NCBI GenBank assembly: GCA_038133505.1
Contig: JAYPTI010000077.1
Location: 1 to 15,460, forward strand
Direction of reading: 5' to 3'
Length of the DNA: 15,460 nt
Source of the DNA: JAYQUR01 sp038133505
Lineage (GTDB): Bacteria; Pseudomonadota; Alphaproteobacteria; MPNO01; UBA830
Notes under the pieces: model-generated
What the model was told of the DNA's origin: nothing
The model's input: the letters and a program-made list of their open reading frames with translations, nothing else
The model's database searches: none
Shown here: piece by piece, positions 7,424 to 14,124 of the stretch
How positions within the stretch are numbered: the first letter of the stretch is position 1
Layout of the letters: each line of letters begins with the position of its first letter
Program-made: the position numbers and the translations under genes

Positions 7424-9060
7424 GGCTTGTTCGCCCCCAGTCCCTGCAGCCGCGGCGGCGCGGCCCGCGCGCCGGAGCCGCGTTGCGGCATCTTCGGCAG
7501 CGCGAAGCCCTGCTGGTAGCTCGCGCGCGTGATGACGGTGAATTTCCACAGCACGCCCCCGGCGACCGCGAATGTGCCGGCAATGGCCAGCATCGAATAG
7601 CTGAACGCGCCCGCGAGCGCGAACAGGACGAGCGGCGCGAAATGGCCCATCAGGCGCAGCATCGGCGTGATCCGGTGCAGCTCCTCGCGGGCGAGCGGCG
7701 GAATGCCGTTCGGCTTGGCGAAGGCGATGTAGCGCTGCCAGATCAGCGCGTTCACCAGTGCGAGCCCTGCGCCCCAGTAGCAAATGAAGGTCATCGACGT
7801 CTCGAAGCGCCACGAGGCGAGGCCGCTGGCGATGCCGAGCAGGCCGACGCCCTCCAGCAGGCCGGTCAGGATCAGCATCGTCGGCATGATATCGACGCGC
7901 CAAGCGGGGATGCCCTTCGCGGCTTGCAGGATGCGCGCCTGGCTGTACAGGAACGCCAGCGCGGCGATGGCGACGAGCAGGTGCAGCCACTGGTTAGGCC
8001 ACATCACGTCGGCTGCGAGCGCGGGATAGAAGACGGCGACGGCATAGGTTTCGCGCGTCATCCACGAGGTTTGCGGCCGCAGCAACACGCGCCAGAACCG
8101 GAGCTTCCGGCCGATCTCGAAGAAGACAAAGCCGAGCCCGACCGCCATGCCGGCGCCGCCCGCGACCGTCAGGTACAGGAGCGCCGTATCCGACAGGCCG
8201 GCGACGAAATGGGCCAGCGTCGCCATCACGACCAGTCCGGTCGACATGCCGCCCATCGTGAAGTTCATCGCCGCGCGGATGTCCCAGAATTTCTGCAGTT
8301 CGCCGTTGAGCGGATCCGACGGATCGCGCAGGCGCTCGTCCTCGACATCGTCGGGGTCCGGGTCGCGGCCGGGCGTCGAGCCGGGAACCTCGTACAGATA
8401 TTTGATCTGCGGGTCGGTGCCGAGCTCCGCGTGCATCTGGAAGAAATTGTTGTCGGCGGCGAGCTTCGAGACGTTGCTGGCAGGGTCCGCGAAATCGCCG
8501 AAATGGATGGCCGTCGCGATGCAGGCGGACGAACAGGCGGGCGTGTATTCGAGGTCGACGCCGGGGACCTTTCCCTCCTCCTTCGCCTCGTCGATGCGCT
8601 CGACGCAGAACGTGCACTTGTTCGCCACGCCGACGCGCTCGTCGTGATAGACGTGCGCTTCCTGCGCCGTCTCCTCGCCGTAGTACCAGTCCTTGTGGTG
8701 CACGATGGTGCGCGCCTGATAGGGGCACGACACCGCGCAGTAGGCGCAGCCGATGCAGGTGTCGTAGTCCATCGTCACCAGCCCGTCGGCGCGCTGCTTC
8801 GTCGCGCCCGTGGGACAGACGGGCACGCAGGGCGGCTCGGCGCAGTGCTGGCAGCCGACCACCATGAACAGGCGCTCGACGTCGGGGAACGTTCCCCGCT
8901 CGACATCGAGCACGCGCCGCCACTGCACGCCGGGCGGCGTGTCGTTGGCATGCTTGCAGGCGATCGTGCAGGTCTGGCAGCCGACGCACTTGTTCAGGTC
9001 GACGACCATGCCGTACCGGGGCGAGTCGGCGCGGGGCGTGTTTCCTAAGTACGGTGTCAC
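7420..9060 (-). CDS. Fused four-cluster ferredoxin and NrfD-type membrane anchor of a Mo/W oxidoreductase
   Basis: A 546-residue electron-transfer and membrane subunit in one chain. The first ~220 residues are a DmsB/NrfC-type ferredoxin with cysteine sets for four [4Fe-4S] clusters: CVGCQTCTIAC (residues 25-35), CQHCAEPPCVPVCP, CIGCAYCAVSCP, and a split set CTFC...CSSAC. After an acidic linker (PGRDPDPDDVEDE) come about eight hydrophobic segments of NrfD/PsrC type, which usually exchange electrons with the quinone pool. In most relatives these are two polypeptides. I start at GTG 9060 because GTGA overlaps the stop of the catalytic gene and GGGGAG lies 11 nt upstream; an ATG at codon 18 would also keep all cysteines. 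There is no Tat signal. The stop overlaps the crotonase ATG. The basic, Pro-rich C-terminus (about 20 residues) looks unstructured. Confidence 0.88.
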   Translation of the reverse strand: MTPYLGNTPRADSPRYGMVVDLNKCVGCQTCTIACKHANDTPPGVQWRRVLDVERGTFPDVERLFMVVGCQHCAEPPCVPVCPTGATKQRADGLVTMDYDTCIGCAYCAVSCPYQARTIVHHKDWYYGEETAQEAHVYHDERVGVANKCTFCVERIDEAKEEGKVPGVDLEYTPACSSACIATAIHFGDFADPASNVSKLAADNNFFQMHAELGTDPQIKYLYEVPGSTPGRDPDPDDVEDERLRDPSDPLNGELQKFWDIRAAMNFTMGGMSTGLVVMATLAHFVAGLSDTALLYLTVAGGAGMAVGLGFVFFEIGRKLRFWRVLLRPQTSWMTRETYAVAVFYPALAADVMWPNQWLHLLVAIAALAFLYSQARILQAAKGIPAWRVDIMPTMLILTGLLEGVGLLGIASGLASWRFETSMTFICYWGAGLALVNALIWQRYIAFAKPNGIPPLAREELHRITPMLRLMGHFAPLVLFALAGAFSYSMLAIAGTFAVAGGVLWKFTVITRASYQQGFALPKMPQRGSGARAAPPRLQGLGANKP

Positions 9061-11807
9061 GACGCACGCCGCTCCCCATCGGTCTTGCGGATGCGGACGC
9101 GCGCGAGATCGGCGCTGGAGCCGGTCGAGTCGGTCAGCGACAGCGACAGCGCCGTCACCGAATTGAGGCTCGGCAGGTTCAGATCCTTGGCGTAGGGCGT
9201 CGCCCAATGATCGAACTGGCCGATCATCAGCACGGTGTCGGGGCGAATGCCCTCGCGCAGCACCGCATAGCCCCGCGTCGCACCGGTCGCGCTCTCGATC
9301 TCGACAGGATCGCCCTCCGCGATGCCCATTTCGCGGGCCCGCGTGCGGTTGATGATGACGCCCTTGTGACCGGCGATGTTGTTGGCCACCTCGTTGATCA
9401 GCGGAATGCCGACATTGGCGCCCCACGAATACTGCATCGAGCGCGCGGTCAGCGCGAAGAACGGATAGTCGGCCGGGTCGCGGCCGGCCTCTCGGACGAA
9501 ATTCTCCCAGATGTCGGGGAACCGCTCGTAGCCCGGCAGCGGCTCGTATTCCTCGAGCTGCTTCTCCCACCACTCGACGCCGATCTCGTGCAGCCGGTTG
9601 GCGAGCTGCGCGCCGTGCCGCTTGATGCGCTCCTGATAGGGCATCTCGAACCTGAGACCCTGGCTCTTCAGCGCGGGGTAGAGATACCACTGGAGCTGCG
9701 GGAACGGCTTCAGCATGAACCCGTTCTCGCGGAACCAGTCGAGGTCGCGCACCTCCGCGCCGTCTGTCAGCGAATGGCTCGCGGCCTTGCACACGGCATC
9801 CCAGATCGCCTCGCGCGGATGCGCCTTTGCCGGATCGATGCCGTAATCGTACGTGCCGTCCCGGTCCTGCAGCCGCGCCCCCGCCGCGCCGCGGTTGATC
9901 GCCGCGTTGTAGCCTTCGAGGATGCCGACGCGCTCGGCGAGCGCCGTTGCGATATCGGTGAGGTCCATCGCATCGACCTGCGCGTCGACGACGGGCTGGC
10001 GGATCGCCCAGCCCTGCTTCTTCCAGAACTGCTCGGTGAACTTGGTCGAGCCGATCTGGATCAGCTGCAGGCTCTCGAGGTCGGTGCATTCCGGCAGCAG
10101 GATGTCCGCCATGTGATTGGTCTCGTCGCGCGTATAGGCGAACGATACCGTGAACGGGAACTCCGCGATGCGCTCCGCCACCTCGGGCGCGTTCCACGAC
10201 GAGATCGCCGGGTTGGTGCGGTAGTTGATCCACATCTCCGGCTTGGTCTGGCGCGGCCAGTTGTCGGGCTGTTTCTTCTGGAACAGCCACGGCAGGTGCG
10301 CGGGCCCGAGCGCGGGCGACCATGCCGAATCCGCCGCCAGCGGCACCAGCGTCTTGTAGGCGTTCCGGATATGCGGGTTCGCCTGCCATTCGTTGTGCGT
10401 CGTGGGATTGAACGGATAGTCCATGATCCCGTCGTTGGTCGGCCGCACGGTCTTGAGGCGGTTGTCGGCCGGCCGGTTCAGCTTGACCGCGGTCCCCAGC
10501 GTGCCGCCCGGCACCTCGAGCGCGCCGACGAGCGCCGCCAGCATGGTCCGCGCCCAGCAGGTCTGGTAGCCGCCCCAGCCGTTGTTGACGCCCTTGCCCA
10601 GCATCACCGCGACGGGGCGGAACGGCATCTCGACGCCCTCGATCTCGATCGTCTCGCCGATGCAGGCGTGCGCGACGTATTCGTCGGCGACCTGGCGGAT
10701 CTTGTCCGCGGGCACGTCGCACTCGGCCTCGGCCCAGTCGGGCGTGAACTGCGCCATGTGATCGAGCAGGAGCTGGAAGGCGGGCCGCGCCTCGACCGCC
10801 TCGTGCTCCCAGACCTGCCCGTCGGGGCCTTCCTCGACGCCGGAGACGACGTAGCTGCCGTCGAGCGCGGCGTCGCCGATGTCCGCGTCCCACACCTTGA
10901 TCGTCCCGTCGGCGAGATCGCCGATCAACGGCTTGCGGCTCGCCGGGTCGCGCAGGTAGTAGCCGTTGGGGCCGATCAGGTAGGGCGACGTCGTGTCTTC
11001 CTTCAGGAACTTCACGTCGCAGGTCGCGCGCCAGTCGCGCTCGACGATCATCCGGTGGATCAGCGCGAACAGAAACGCGGCGTCGGTCTTGGGCTTGATC
11101 GGAATCCACTCGGCCGACAGCGCGCCGGTGATCGAGAGATGCGGCTCGACCTGGACGCGCTTGAGGCCGCGCACGCGCGCGTCCGCCTGCCGCCACACGC
11201 CGGCGACGCCGCCCGATGCCTCGACGTTGTTGCCGCAGTTGATCACGTAGTTGCAGTAGGGCGTGTCGGGCGAGACGATGAACGCGCGGTGCCACAGCTC
11301 GCCGTAGAGATGCTCGGAGTGGTAGCACTTCACGCCCTGGCCGCCGCCGAAGCCCATGTCGATCTCGCCCCACGCCGACAGGAAGGCGGGGAACGTGCCC
11401 ATGTACTGGGTCGGCGTGCCGCCGCCGCCGAACGACACGGCAAGGCGCGGGAAACCGCTCTCGTCGGTCAGCCCCTTCTCTCGCATGCCGCGCATCTTCT
11501 CGGCGACGATGTCGAGCGCCTCGTCCCACGTGATCTCGACGAAGCCGGGATCCTCGCTGCGCCCCTTCAGCGGGTTGGTCCGCTTCATCGGCGCGCGCAC
11601 GCGGTTGGGGTTGTAGGTCTTCTGGATCAGCCCGTAGGCCTTGACGCAGACGCGCCCGCCGCCGGGATGGAGATCGGTGATGTTGTAGTTGGACTCGACG
11701 CGCGTCGCGACGCCGTCCTCCACCTCGACGCGCATCAGGTCGGGGCCCGCCACGCACTGGTAGCAGTACACCGGAACCTTCTTGCGGTCCTTTATCCTGG
11801 GGGCCAT
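9057..11807 (-). CDS. DMSO reductase-family molybdopterin (Mo/W-bisPGD) oxidoreductase, catalytic subunit, possibly PadB-like
   Basis: A 916-residue catalytic subunit binding a Mo- or W-bis(pyranopterin) cofactor. The N-terminal cluster region reads YCYQCVAGPD (Cys15, Cys18) and GRVCVKAYG (Cys54, Lys56). The third usual Cys position holds Pro22, followed by Asp23. The metal ligand is most likely Cys161 in KCYHSEHLYG, which fits the CxxS...YG pattern around the NapA cysteine. The C-terminal dinucleotide-binding domain starts near residue 785 (ARSMQYSWGAN). No Tat signal: the ATG begins MAPRIKDRKKVP and the frame is closed by a TGA a short way upstream, so the active site should face the cytoplasm. 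The VAGPD, CVKAYGL and MKRTNP stretches resemble, from memory, phenylacetyl-CoA:acceptor oxidoreductase PadB. The coupled crotonase suits a CoA-ester substrate. Thiosulfate, polysulfide and arsenic enzymes are alternatives. Confidence 0.88.
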   Translation of the reverse strand: MAPRIKDRKKVPVYCYQCVAGPDLMRVEVEDGVATRVESNYNITDLHPGGGRVCVKAYGLIQKTYNPNRVRAPMKRTNPLKGRSEDPGFVEITWDEALDIVAEKMRGMREKGLTDESGFPRLAVSFGGGGTPTQYMGTFPAFLSAWGEIDMGFGGGQGVKCYHSEHLYGELWHRAFIVSPDTPYCNYVINCGNNVEASGGVAGVWRQADARVRGLKRVQVEPHLSITGALSAEWIPIKPKTDAAFLFALIHRMIVERDWRATCDVKFLKEDTTSPYLIGPNGYYLRDPASRKPLIGDLADGTIKVWDADIGDAALDGSYVVSGVEEGPDGQVWEHEAVEARPAFQLLLDHMAQFTPDWAEAECDVPADKIRQVADEYVAHACIGETIEIEGVEMPFRPVAVMLGKGVNNGWGGYQTCWARTMLAALVGALEVPGGTLGTAVKLNRPADNRLKTVRPTNDGIMDYPFNPTTHNEWQANPHIRNAYKTLVPLAADSAWSPALGPAHLPWLFQKKQPDNWPRQTKPEMWINYRTNPAISSWNAPEVAERIAEFPFTVSFAYTRDETNHMADILLPECTDLESLQLIQIGSTKFTEQFWKKQGWAIRQPVVDAQVDAMDLTDIATALAERVGILEGYNAAINRGAAGARLQDRDGTYDYGIDPAKAHPREAIWDAVCKAASHSLTDGAEVRDLDWFRENGFMLKPFPQLQWYLYPALKSQGLRFEMPYQERIKRHGAQLANRLHEIGVEWWEKQLEEYEPLPGYERFPDIWENFVREAGRDPADYPFFALTARSMQYSWGANVGIPLINEVANNIAGHKGVIINRTRAREMGIAEGDPVEIESATGATRGYAVLREGIRPDTVLMIGQFDHWATPYAKDLNLPSLNSVTALSLSLTDSTGSSADLARVRIRKTDGERRAS

Positions 11808-11839
11808 CGTCGTACCCGAAGCGCTTGCATCGGGCGAAG

Positions 11840-11866
11840 GGTATAGGGCCGGTATCGGGCGTTCAA
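11840..11866 (-). promoter_or_regulatory. Possible promoter of the Mo/W oxidoreductase operon
   Basis: Read on the minus strand, TTGAAC (11866-11861) is followed after 15 nt by TATACC (11845-11840), giving a start of transcription about 25 nt before the ATG at 11807. The spacer is shorter than the ideal 17. It lies in the 88-nt gap between the response-regulator tail and the oxidoreductase gene, where a separate promoter would make sense. Confidence 0.3.
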
Positions 11867-11895
11867 GCGGGCCCGTTCACGCGGCGAGGATCGGG

Positions 11896-12066
11896 TCAGC
11901 CGCTGGCGGCGGCCTTCTGCGCCTCGCGCTGGCGCTCCAGCACTTCGGCGCGGCGCTCCTCGACGCCTTCGGGCGGGCCAATGTCGCGGCGGCGGCGGTC
12001 GGGGCCGAAATAGCCGGACGACTTTATGAACGGCAGCGGGTTGTTGATCATCCAGACCAGGCGCTC
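11896..12066 (-). pseudogene. Severed C-terminal tail of the response regulator, in the same frame after an in-frame TAA
   Basis: Directly after the TAA at 12069-12067 the same frame stays open for 56 more codons to a TGA at 11898-11896. The translation continues the receiver domain without a break: ERLVWMINNPLPFIKSSG, then YFGPDRRRR, then a charged, Ala-rich tail ending KAAASG. The YFGPDRRR motif is a familiar ending of alphaproteobacterial CheY-like regulators. Restored, the gene would span 11896-12435 and encode 179 residues plus the interrupted codon 123, where a Tyr codon is expected (KALYERL). A single base change (TAC or TAT to TAA) explains it. No ribosome site or start suggests the tail is made alone. 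It is a recent nonsense mutation, a sequencing error, or readthrough. Confidence 0.75.
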
Positions 12067-12435
12067 TTACAGCGCCTTGGCGGAAACCGGCTTGGCCATG
12101 AACATGTTGCAGCCGGCGTCGCGCGCCTCGCACACGTGCTCGCGGTCGCCGTGGCCGGTCAGCATGATGATCGGCACGTACGCGTTGGGGCTGTTCGGGT
12201 CGGTGTGCAGGAACTTCACCAGGTCGAGCCCGTCCATCGGCGACATGTGCCAGTCGGTGATCAGAAGATCGACCTCCTTGGCGCCGAGGATTTCGATCGC
12301 GCTTTCGGCGTCGCCGGCCTGGTAGATCCGGATGATGCCGAGGCCGCGGCACAGATTCTCCAGCAGCCGGCACATGAACTTGTTGTCGTCGACGACGAGG
12401 ACATTGAGGTTATGGAGCTTGGGTCCGCCGAGCAT
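12067..12435 (-). CDS. CheY-like response regulator receiver protein, truncated by an in-frame stop
   Basis: A phospho-receiver of 122 residues as it stands. Acid pocket Asp16-Asp17 in VLVVDDN, phospho-acceptor Asp61 in LLITDWHM, Thr93 in IIMLTGHGD and Lys115 in FMAKPVS are all present, so phosphorylation chemistry is intact. The frame stops at KAL, inside what should be the last helix, and the missing helix and tail follow in the same frame. The truncated product lacks most of helix alpha-5 and may fold poorly. The start is ATG 12435 with GGGGAGGG 8 nt upstream. It lies 27 nt after the CBS-protein gene, so the two are likely co-transcribed. It has no DNA-binding domain, so output would be by protein contact. 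No histidine kinase is nearby. Confidence 0.85.
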   Translation of the reverse strand: MLGGPKLHNLNVLVVDDNKFMCRLLENLCRGLGIIRIYQAGDAESAIEILGAKEVDLLITDWHMSPMDGLDLVKFLHTDPNSPNAYVPIIMLTGHGDREHVCEARDAGCNMFMAKPVSAKAL

Positions 12436-12462
12436 TTCCGCTGCCCTCCCCGCCGCGGCCGA

Positions 12463-12891
12463 TCAGGCGGATGCCGCTTCGAGCGGCGCCATATCCGCGC
12501 CCGGGATCGCACCGAACCAGTTCGCGACCATGTCGCGCAGCGACACGACGCCGACCAGCCGGCCGCCGTCCTCGACGGGAAGATGGCGGATGCCGTTGGC
12601 GACCATGATGTCGAGAACGCCCTGAACCGTAATGTCCGGCGTGCACGTGATGACGTCCGCGGTCATTATCTCCGAGACGGGCGTCGCGCCGAGATCGCCG
12701 CCGATGTCGGGCAGCGCAACGGCCACGTCGCGCTCCGAGAGGATGCCGGCGATGCCGCCGTCGGCATCGACCACGACGACCGCGCCGATATAGTTGTCGC
12801 GCAGGACCGTGCAGGCTTCCGCCACCGTCGCGTCGGGAACGATCGTCAGGACGTCCGCGCCCTTCATTTTCAGGATACTGGTTACGTCCAT
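12463..12891 (-). CDS. CBS-domain pair protein
   Basis: A 142-residue stand-alone Bateman module: two CBS domains, about residues 8-60 (ending GIAGILSERDVAVAL) and 72-128 (ending LVGVVSLRDMVANWF). Each domain has the typical IxxERD or VSxRD end. Such proteins bind adenosyl nucleotides and signal energy state to partners; the partner here is unknown. I choose ATG 12891 because AGGAGG sits 8 nt upstream and the protein then begins at MDVTSILK, directly before the first domain. An in-frame ATG at 12999 would add 36 residues translated from the repeat-containing promoter region and has no ribosome site. It is divergent from folE across 191 nt and followed after 27 nt by the response regulator gene. 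Confidence 0.9.
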   Translation of the reverse strand: MDVTSILKMKGADVLTIVPDATVAEACTVLRDNYIGAVVVVDADGGIAGILSERDVAVALPDIGGDLGATPVSEIMTADVITCTPDITVQGVLDIMVANGIRHLPVEDGGRLVGVVSLRDMVANWFGAIPGADMAPLEAASA

Positions 12892-12967
12892 TCGGACTTC
12901 CTCCTGTTCCCGGCCGTGCCGCCGGGCTCGAATCTGTCGGAAGACGCGATTTTCCGGCGGATTGCTT

Positions 12968-12991
12968 AAATTTCCCTTGAAATTTCCCTTG
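12968..12991. repeat. Perfect tandem duplication of a 12-bp unit in the CBS/folE divergent promoter region
   Basis: AAATTTCCCTTG occurs twice with no spacer (12968-12979 and 12980-12991). It is AT-rich within a GC-rich region and lies 77 nt from the CBS start and 92 nt from the folE start. The AAATTT core of each unit is itself palindromic. The 12-bp period is close to one helical turn, so two copies could bind a protein side by side on one DNA face. A chance duplication by slippage is also possible. Confidence 0.6.
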
Positions 12992-13082
12992 TCCGCCATC
13001 TGACGCTAGATTGTCGGCGTACCGAGGCCGATTGCCCCGGTTTCGGGGAGCTGCAAACGGTTTTGAGAAGGAGAATCGGATC

Positions 13083-13685
13083 ATGGACGGAGCTGTCGAT
13101 ACCAAGAAGGGCGTCGCGCGACCGACCCGCGAGGAGGCGGAAGACGCCGTCCGGACGCTTATCCGCTGGGCCGGCGACGATCCGGCGCGCGAGGGGCTGC
13201 TGGAGACCCCGGCCCGCGTCGTGCGGTCCTACGACGAGTTCTTCGCCGGCTACGAGCTCGATCCCGAAGAAGTCCTGATGAAGACGTTCGCGGAGACCGG
13301 CGGCTACGACGAGATGGTGCTGGTGCGCGACATCGAGCTGGAATCCCACTGCGAGCACCACATGGTGCCGATCAACGGCAAGGCGCACGTCGCCTATATC
13401 CCGAACAACCGCGTCGTCGGCATCAGCAAGCTCGCCCGCGTCGTCGAGATCTTCGCGAAGCGCCTTCAGATCCAGGAGAAGATGACCGTCGACATCGCGA
13501 CGACAATCGACCGCGTCCTCCAGCCGCAGGGCGTCGCCGTGGTGATCGAGGCGAGCCACCAGTGCATGACGACCCGCGGCGTCCACAAGCCGGGCGCCGA
13601 TACCGTGACGAGCCACATGCTCGGCGCGTTCCGCACCGATCCGTCGACCCGGCGCGAGTTCCTCGCCATGATCCGGAACGACTGA
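13083..13685 (+). CDS. folE: GTP cyclohydrolase I
   Basis: Converts GTP to 7,8-dihydroneopterin triphosphate, the first step of tetrahydrofolate synthesis, in the cytoplasm. The 200-residue product has the family length and the zinc ligands Cys90 and His93 in ESHCEHHMVPI and Cys161 in SHQCMTTRG. ETPARVVRSYDEFF, YIPNNRVVGISKLARVV and FAKRLQIQE are also canonical. ATG 13083 is chosen for the upstream GAGAAGGAGA; an in-frame ATG at 13011 would add 24 residues without family support. It opens a compact unit: hisI follows after 1 nt and a MetE-like gene after that. FolE next to hisI is a common arrangement in alphaproteobacteria. Confidence 0.97.
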   Translation: MDGAVDTKKGVARPTREEAEDAVRTLIRWAGDDPAREGLLETPARVVRSYDEFFAGYELDPEEVLMKTFAETGGYDEMVLVRDIELESHCEHHMVPINGKAHVAYIPNNRVVGISKLARVVEIFAKRLQIQEKMTVDIATTIDRVLQPQGVAVVIEASHQCMTTRGVHKPGADTVTSHMLGAFRTDPSTRREFLAMIRND

Positions 13686-13686
13686 C

Positions 13687-14124
13687 ATGCCGCCCGACGC
13701 GGCCGGCATCGCGTTTTCCGACGGTCTCGGCAAAGCCGACCTCGAAGAAGGAACGGATTTCGCGCCGCGGTTCGACGCCGACGGGCTGATCCCCGCCATC
13801 GCCACCGACGCCGGGACCGGCGAGATCCTCATGTTCGCCTGGATGAACGCCGACGCGCTGAAACACACGCTGGCGACCGGCGAGGCGTGGTACTGGAGCC
13901 GCAGCCGGAACGAGCTGTGGCACAAGGGCGCGACCAGCGGCCAGATCCAGAAAATTACCGAAATCCGCACCGACTGCGATCAGGACGTGATCCTGCTCAA
14001 GGTCGTGCCGGAGCGCGAAGGGGCGTGCCATGTCGGCTACCGCTCGTGCTTCTACCGTTCGGTTCATACGGACGAAGACGGGCAAACCCGTCTCGTCTTC
14101 GAGGAAACAGGGAAGGTTACGTGA
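13687..14124 (+). CDS. hisI: Phosphoribosyl-AMP cyclohydrolase
   Basis: Opens the adenine ring of phosphoribosyl-AMP, the third step of histidine synthesis. The 145-residue product is a monofunctional HisI without a HisE domain. It shows LMFAWMNADALKHTLATGEA, WYWSRSRNELWHKGATSG, the metal-binding TDCDQD (Asp96, Cys97, Asp98, Asp100) and ACHVGYRSCF (Cys114, Cys121), all intact. A leader of about 28 residues precedes the domain. The ATG lies 1 nt after the folE TGA, and its own TGA overlaps the next ATG by one base (TGATG at 14122-14126), so translation is probably coupled along the three genes. Other his genes are not in the window. Confidence 0.96.
   Translation: MPPDAAGIAFSDGLGKADLEEGTDFAPRFDADGLIPAIATDAGTGEILMFAWMNADALKHTLATGEAWYWSRSRNELWHKGATSGQIQKITEIRTDCDQDVILLKVVPEREGACHVGYRSCFYRSVHTDEDGQTRLVFEETGKVT

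Noticed and set aside
9061..11757. Continuous minus-strand open frame of 1445 codons (7420-11757) that would fuse across the oxidoreductase gene
   Set aside because: Only the part from 9060 down is real (FeS-NrfD). Upstream it reads the catalytic gene in the wrong frame, giving Arg/Ala-rich nonsense.
9054..11846. Plus-strand open frame of 930 codons opposite the oxidoreductase gene
   Set aside because: Antisense shadow from GC-rich codons; low-complexity Arg/Val/Asp composition, no family motifs, and the opposite strand has a clear cofactor-binding enzyme.
12892..12999. Longer CBS protein starting at 12999
   Set aside because: The 36 extra residues come from the tandem repeat and promoter region, there is no ribosome site, and ATG 12891 has AGGAGG at good spacing.
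13011..13082. Longer FolE starting at 13011
   Set aside because: No ribosome site and no family-like extension; ATG 13083 follows GAGAAGGAGA.
13083..13685. FolE as part of molybdopterin supply for the Mo/W enzyme
   Set aside because: Molybdopterin is built from GTP by MoaA/MoaC, not by GTP cyclohydrolase I; proximity alone is not evidence.
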